From positions 1 to 8,544 of the forward strand of contig JAFVWD010000017.1 in NCBI GenBank assembly GCA_017501865.1: 8,544 nucleotides of DNA, written 5' to 3'. This stretch comes from Clostridia bacterium. GTDB lineage: Bacteria > Bacillota > Clostridia > Oscillospirales > Acutalibacteraceae. This document shows positions 5,622 through 8,544 of this stretch, piece after piece (position 1 is the stretch's first letter; the number at the start of each line of letters is the position of its first letter). A program made the position numbers and the translations under genes. The notes under the pieces are model-generated. The model was not told the DNA's origin. It made no database searches and saw nothing but the letters and a program-made list of their open reading frames with translations.

Positions 5622-7103
5622 ATGGATACAAGATTTGCTATATCAGAGTATCATGACGCTGCGGCAGTTACAAGACAGCTCGACGAACTTATAAAGAAAC
5701 CTATTTACACAATTAAGCCGGATGTTCTTAAACAATATGAAGAAGAATATTTCGACAAAAAGTGTGCAAAGAGTAAAGAGATGATCGAGGAAGCAAAGAA
5801 AGTTATTCCGGGTGGTGTTCAGCACAACTTGGCTTTTAACTATCCTTTCCCGCTCGTTTTCACAAAAGCAGACGGAATGATGCTCTACGACATTGACGGC
5901 AATGAGTATTTCGACTTCCTTCAGGCAGGTGGTCCTACAGTTCTCGGTTCTAACCCTAAGGTTGTAAGAGATCAGGTAATTGACCTTCTTAATACATGCG
6001 GTCCTTCAACAGGACTTTTCCATGAATTTGAATATAAGCTTGCAAAGAAGATTTCTGACAGTGTTGAAACTGTTGAAATGTTCAGAATGCTCGGTTCAGG
6101 TACAGAGGCTTGTATGGCGGCAATCCGTGTAGCAAGACTCGCAACAAAGAAAAAGAATATAGTTAAAATGGGCGGTGCTTACCACGGCTGGAGTGATCAG
6201 CTTGGTTACAGCATCCGTGTTCCGGGTTCAAAATTCACACAGGCACACGGTGTTCCGCTTTATCTCTTTAAGCATACACAGGAATTTTTCCCGAATGACC
6301 TCGATTCACTTGAAAGAGTTCTTCGTCTTAATCAGTTCCGTGGCGGTACTGCTGCTGTATTTATGGAGCCAATCGGTCCTGAAAGCGGTACAAGACCTCT
6401 TGACAAGGATTTCAACAAAGGTGTTGAAAGACTTTGCCGTAAATACGGTGCTCTTCTTATATTCGATGAAGTTGTTACAGGCTTCAGAATCGGTATGGCA
6501 GGTGCACAAGGTTACTACGGTGTTTCTCCTGACCTTACAATCTTCGGTAAGGTAATAGCAGGCGGTTACCCGGGTGCAGGCGGCATCGGCGGTAAGAGAG
6601 AATATATGAAATATCTCGGTGCAGGTCTTGACAGCAGTGGCGAAAAAGTTAAAAAGGCATTTATGGGCGGTACAATGGCTGCTACACCTCTTTCATGTGT
6701 TGCAGGTTATTATACACTTGAAGAAATTGACAGACAAAATGCTTGTCAAAAGGCAGGTCAGATGGGTGACAGACTTACAAAAGGTCTTCAGGAGCTCATT
6801 AAGAAATATAACCTTCCGTTTGTTGCATTTAACCAGGGTTCGGTTTGTCATATAGATACAGTTGGTACAATGCACTACTCAATCAATTGGTCAAAACCTT
6901 GGGAAATCCCGGGTGTTCTTTCAGCAACAAGCGAAAGAAAGACAGAAATGACTCATATGGGCGCAGCTTATATGGCAGAAGGTCTTGTAACACTCGCAGG
7001 AAGCAGACTTTACACAAATGCTCAATATACTCCTGAGCTTATTGACGAAGCTCTTAAGAGATTTGACAAAGTATTCCAGAATGTTGCAATTAAAGAAGGC
7101 TGA
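5622..7103 (+). CDS. Class III PLP aminotransferase, GSAM-like, with N-terminal extension
   Basis: A 493-residue class III aminotransferase of the glutamate-1-semialdehyde aminotransferase type. After an extension of about 45 residues it shows KKVIPGGVQHN (59-69), the large-domain entry LYDIDGNEYFDF (88-99), phosphate-binding GSGTEA (158-163), YHGW (187-190), LIFDEVVTGFR (279-289) with cofactor aspartate D282, and the Schiff-base lysine K310 in FGKVIAGGYPGAG. It is about 60 residues longer than a typical HemL. The ATG at 5622 follows AGGAGG by eight bases; an upstream in-frame ATG at 5586 lacks a site and lies inside the leader. Leucine codons are mostly CTT or CTC, unlike the following aldolase gene with its TTA codons, which hints at high expression. 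It is read divergently from the other aminotransferase and followed after 68 bases by the aldolase. The substrate is unknown; the reaction could be transamination or amino shift. Confidence 0.9.
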   Translation: MDTRFAISEYHDAAAVTRQLDELIKKPIYTIKPDVLKQYEEEYFDKKCAKSKEMIEEAKKVIPGGVQHNLAFNYPFPLVFTKADGMMLYDIDGNEYFDFLQAGGPTVLGSNPKVVRDQVIDLLNTCGPSTGLFHEFEYKLAKKISDSVETVEMFRMLGSGTEACMAAIRVARLATKKKNIVKMGGAYHGWSDQLGYSIRVPGSKFTQAHGVPLYLFKHTQEFFPNDLDSLERVLRLNQFRGGTAAVFMEPIGPESGTRPLDKDFNKGVERLCRKYGALLIFDEVVTGFRIGMAGAQGYYGVSPDLTIFGKVIAGGYPGAGGIGGKREYMKYLGAGLDSSGEKVKKAFMGGTMAATPLSCVAGYYTLEEIDRQNACQKAGQMGDRLTKGLQELIKKYNLPFVAFNQGSVCHIDTVGTMHYSINWSKPWEIPGVLSATSERKTEMTHMGAAYMAEGLVTLAGSRLYTNAQYTPELIDEALKRFDKVFQNVAIKEG

Positions 7104-7118
7104 TTTAAAATAAACGAG

Positions 7119-7144
7119 TAAGGCACGGATTTTTCCGTGCCTTA
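7119..7144 (+). terminator. Strong intercistronic hairpin (partial terminator or processing site)
   Basis: TAAGGCACGGA and TCCGTGCCTTA form a perfect 11-bp stem around TTTT, 15 bases after the aminotransferase stop. The stem is terminator-like, but only TTAG follows it on the plus strand and not a T-run, so it may reduce rather than stop transcription into the aldolase gene, or protect the upstream message. No separate aldolase promoter is visible. Confidence 0.6.
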
Positions 7145-7171
7145 TTAGCCAGAAAATAAGGAGAACAGTTT

Positions 7172-8392
7172 ATGGATATTCTTGAAGCAAAAGAATTAGT
7201 TATAAAAGCAGGTCACGAATTATTAAAGGCAGGGCTTATTGTACGTACCTGGGGTAATATCAGCTGCAGAGTTAACGAAAGTCAGTTTGTTATAACTCCA
7301 AGCGGCAGAGCTTATGAGGATTTAACTCCTGATGATATAGTGCTTGTCAATATAAGCGACCTTTCATATGAGGGCGATGTAAAACCGTCTTCAGAAAAAG
7401 GCATACACGCATCGTGCTATGAATTGAGACCGGGTGTTAATTTTGTTATTCATACACATCAGGCAAATGCTTCTATTGTCAGCGCATTGGGTTACGATAT
7501 AAACTCACTTGAACCTTCGGCACAAGAAATTATAGGAACTGATGTACCATGCGCTTCATACGGTCTTCCGGGAACAGGTAAGCTTCGCGAGGGTGTTATA
7601 AATGCACTTAACCGCTCTACTTCGAAAGCAATAATCCTTGCACACCACGGTGCGGTTTGCGTCGGAGAAAGCTATGAGGATGCTTACACAGTTGCTTCTG
7701 CACTTGAAGATGTTTGCGAAAAGTATATTGCTGACCGTTGTTGCGAGGTTTCAGGCAAAGCCGTTAAAACTCTTTCTGAGGTTAAAGATTACATTGCAAG
7801 TGTATTTGCTTCTGAAGAAAAGTATAAACCGGCGAAAGAGTTTGTTGCTTGTGACAGTGAAAGAAAAGGTACATTCTTCAGTGTGGGTGAGCCCGAAAAA
7901 GAAGCTGCGATTATTGATATAAAAAGTGGTGCACAAATCGGCGGTGGTGAAATTCCTGAAAGCGCTGACTTACACTGGGCTATTTACAAAAAGAGAAAAG
8001 ATGTTAATTTTATACATCATTCCAAAAATGAATTTGCAGTTGCGGTGTCAAGACAAGGCAAAAAGATGAAGCCTCTTCTTGATGATTTTGCTCAGCTTAT
8101 AGGTCCTACAGTAAAAACTGCTGTGTTCGATGTAAACTCAACACTTAAATCAGGCAAAAAGGTAGCAAAAGCACTTGGTAACAGAAATGCAGTTCTTGTA
8201 AAGGATAACGGTGCGGTTTGCGTTGCAGGTACAGAGTATGATGCCGAAGCAATTGAAATTGTTATGGACAAAGGCTGTAAAACACTTGTAGGTGCAAATC
8301 TCTATGATTCAGTTAAACCTATTAATGCAGTAGAATCAAATCTTATGAGAGTAATTTATAAATTAAAGTACTCTAAAAAAGCAGGAAAATAA
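7172..8392 (+). CDS. Class II aldolase/adducin-family protein with duplicated domain
   Basis: A 406-residue protein, nearly twice the usual 200-230 of L-fuculose-phosphate-type aldolases. Residues 1-210 are a standard class II aldolase/adducin domain: GLIVRTWGNIS (21-31), TPSGRAYEDLTPDDIV (42-57), the SSEKGIH segment with E75 (73-79), zinc ligands H94 and H96 in HTH, and H159 in AHHG. Such enzymes cleave or form sugar-phosphate C-C bonds using a metal-stabilised enediolate. Residues about 240-380 align by eye as a second copy: VNFIHH (278-283) matches VNFVIH, and DNGAVCVAGTEYDAEA (345-360) matches HHGAVCVGESYEDA. In the copy HTH becomes HSK, the HHG histidine becomes N346, and E75 becomes Ser, so it should not bind zinc. 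The ATG at 7172 has AAGGAG eight bases upstream. Cotranscription with the aminotransferase is likely. The second domain may be structural, regulatory, or complete the active site of the first. Confidence 0.85.
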   Translation: MDILEAKELVIKAGHELLKAGLIVRTWGNISCRVNESQFVITPSGRAYEDLTPDDIVLVNISDLSYEGDVKPSSEKGIHASCYELRPGVNFVIHTHQANASIVSALGYDINSLEPSAQEIIGTDVPCASYGLPGTGKLREGVINALNRSTSKAIILAHHGAVCVGESYEDAYTVASALEDVCEKYIADRCCEVSGKAVKTLSEVKDYIASVFASEEKYKPAKEFVACDSERKGTFFSVGEPEKEAAIIDIKSGAQIGGGEIPESADLHWAIYKKRKDVNFIHHSKNEFAVAVSRQGKKMKPLLDDFAQLIGPTVKTAVFDVNSTLKSGKKVAKALGNRNAVLVKDNGAVCVAGTEYDAEAIEIVMDKGCKTLVGANLYDSVKPINAVESNLMRVIYKLKYSKKAGK

Positions 8393-8410
8393 AAAGTATA
8401 TACAAAAGGG

Positions 8411-8448
8411 GCTGTAAAAAAACGCAGGTTTTTTTACAGCTCATTTTT
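8411..8448 (+). terminator. Intrinsic terminator of the plus-strand operon
   Basis: GCTGTAAAAAAA and TTTTTTTACAGC form a perfect 12-bp stem around CGCAGG, followed by TCATTTTT. It lies 18 bases after the aldolase stop codon and should end the plus-strand transcript. Confidence 0.85.
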
Positions 8449-8449
8449 A

Positions 8450-8544
8450 GGGGATAGGGAAAAAAGATGCAGAATGGACAAACTGAGCAAAATCAAGGCG
8501 ATAGCCTGTATTTTGCTTGCCCGAAGGCGTACAATGGTACGTCG
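8450..8544 (+). other. Nested stem-loop at the window edge, possible interspersed repeat or gene start
   Basis: Beyond the terminator lies GCAAAAT (8487-8493) pairing with ATTTTGC (8510-8516). Inside it, across a 2x2 mismatch, AGGC-GATA-GCCT (8496-8507) forms a second stem. A further pair CGTAC-AATG-GTACG follows (8528-8541). This symmetric structure looks more like a repeat element than coding DNA. A frame opens at ATG 8467 with a GGGA site upstream and stays open for 26 codons to the edge, but its start MQNGQTEQNQGD resembles no family I know, so I do not call a gene. Confidence 0.4.

Noticed and set aside
3240..7103. Calling either aminotransferase HemL of haem synthesis
   Set aside because: Two different copies occur, no hem genes are nearby, lengths and loops differ, and the partners are sugar-type enzymes.
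8467..8544. Start of a new plus-strand gene
   Set aside because: Only 26 codons are visible, the translation is unrecognised, and the DNA is dominated by nested inverted repeats.
1..8544. CRISPR array, tRNA, rRNA, insertion sequence with transposase, or riboswitch
   Set aside because: No regularly spaced repeats, cloverleaf, transposase frame or known aptamer pattern was seen on either strand.

Overview
The window comes from an AT-rich, low-GC Gram-positive bacterium, most likely a Clostridia member of the gut Oscillospiraceae/Ruminococcaceae type. This rests on the strong purine-rich Shine-Dalgarno sites, consensus sigma-A promoters, AT-rich spacers and a clostridial-looking S21 protein. 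The taxonomy is an inference; no marker fixes the genus.

Layout. At the left edge on the minus strand is rpsU (14-190), with its own consensus promoter. To its right, also on the minus strand, is a five-gene series read from 5285 down to 321: an SCP2-like protein (A), a class III PLP aminotransferase of the glutamate-1-semialdehyde aminotransferase (GSAM) fold, the two halves of a split transketolase, and after a repeat-bearing spacer a second SCP2-like protein (B). A 336-bp intergenic region (5286-5621) holds two divergent promoters plus several direct and inverted repeats. On the plus strand follow a second GSAM-fold aminotransferase (5622-7103) and a two-domain class II aldolase/adducin-family protein (7172-8392), closed by a good intrinsic terminator. 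The last 95 bases hold a nested stem-loop that looks like the edge of an interspersed repeat.

How the genes may work together. The two arms share one control region and combine a C2-transferring TPP enzyme, an aldol-cleaving or aldol-forming metal enzyme, two aldehyde/ketone-type PLP aminotransferases and two paralogous proteins of a fold known for binding hydrophobic ligands. This is consistent with one pathway making or breaking an amino-carbonyl compound of sugar origin. I do not recognise it as a described pathway. Three sequence details suggest unusual chemistry: the transketolase lacks two residues that contact substrate in classical enzymes, the aldolase carries a fused second domain without metal ligands, and the SCP2-like proteins occur as a divergent pair at the two ends of the minus-strand series. 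No transporter, kinase or regulator gene lies in the window, so the substrate cannot be read from it.
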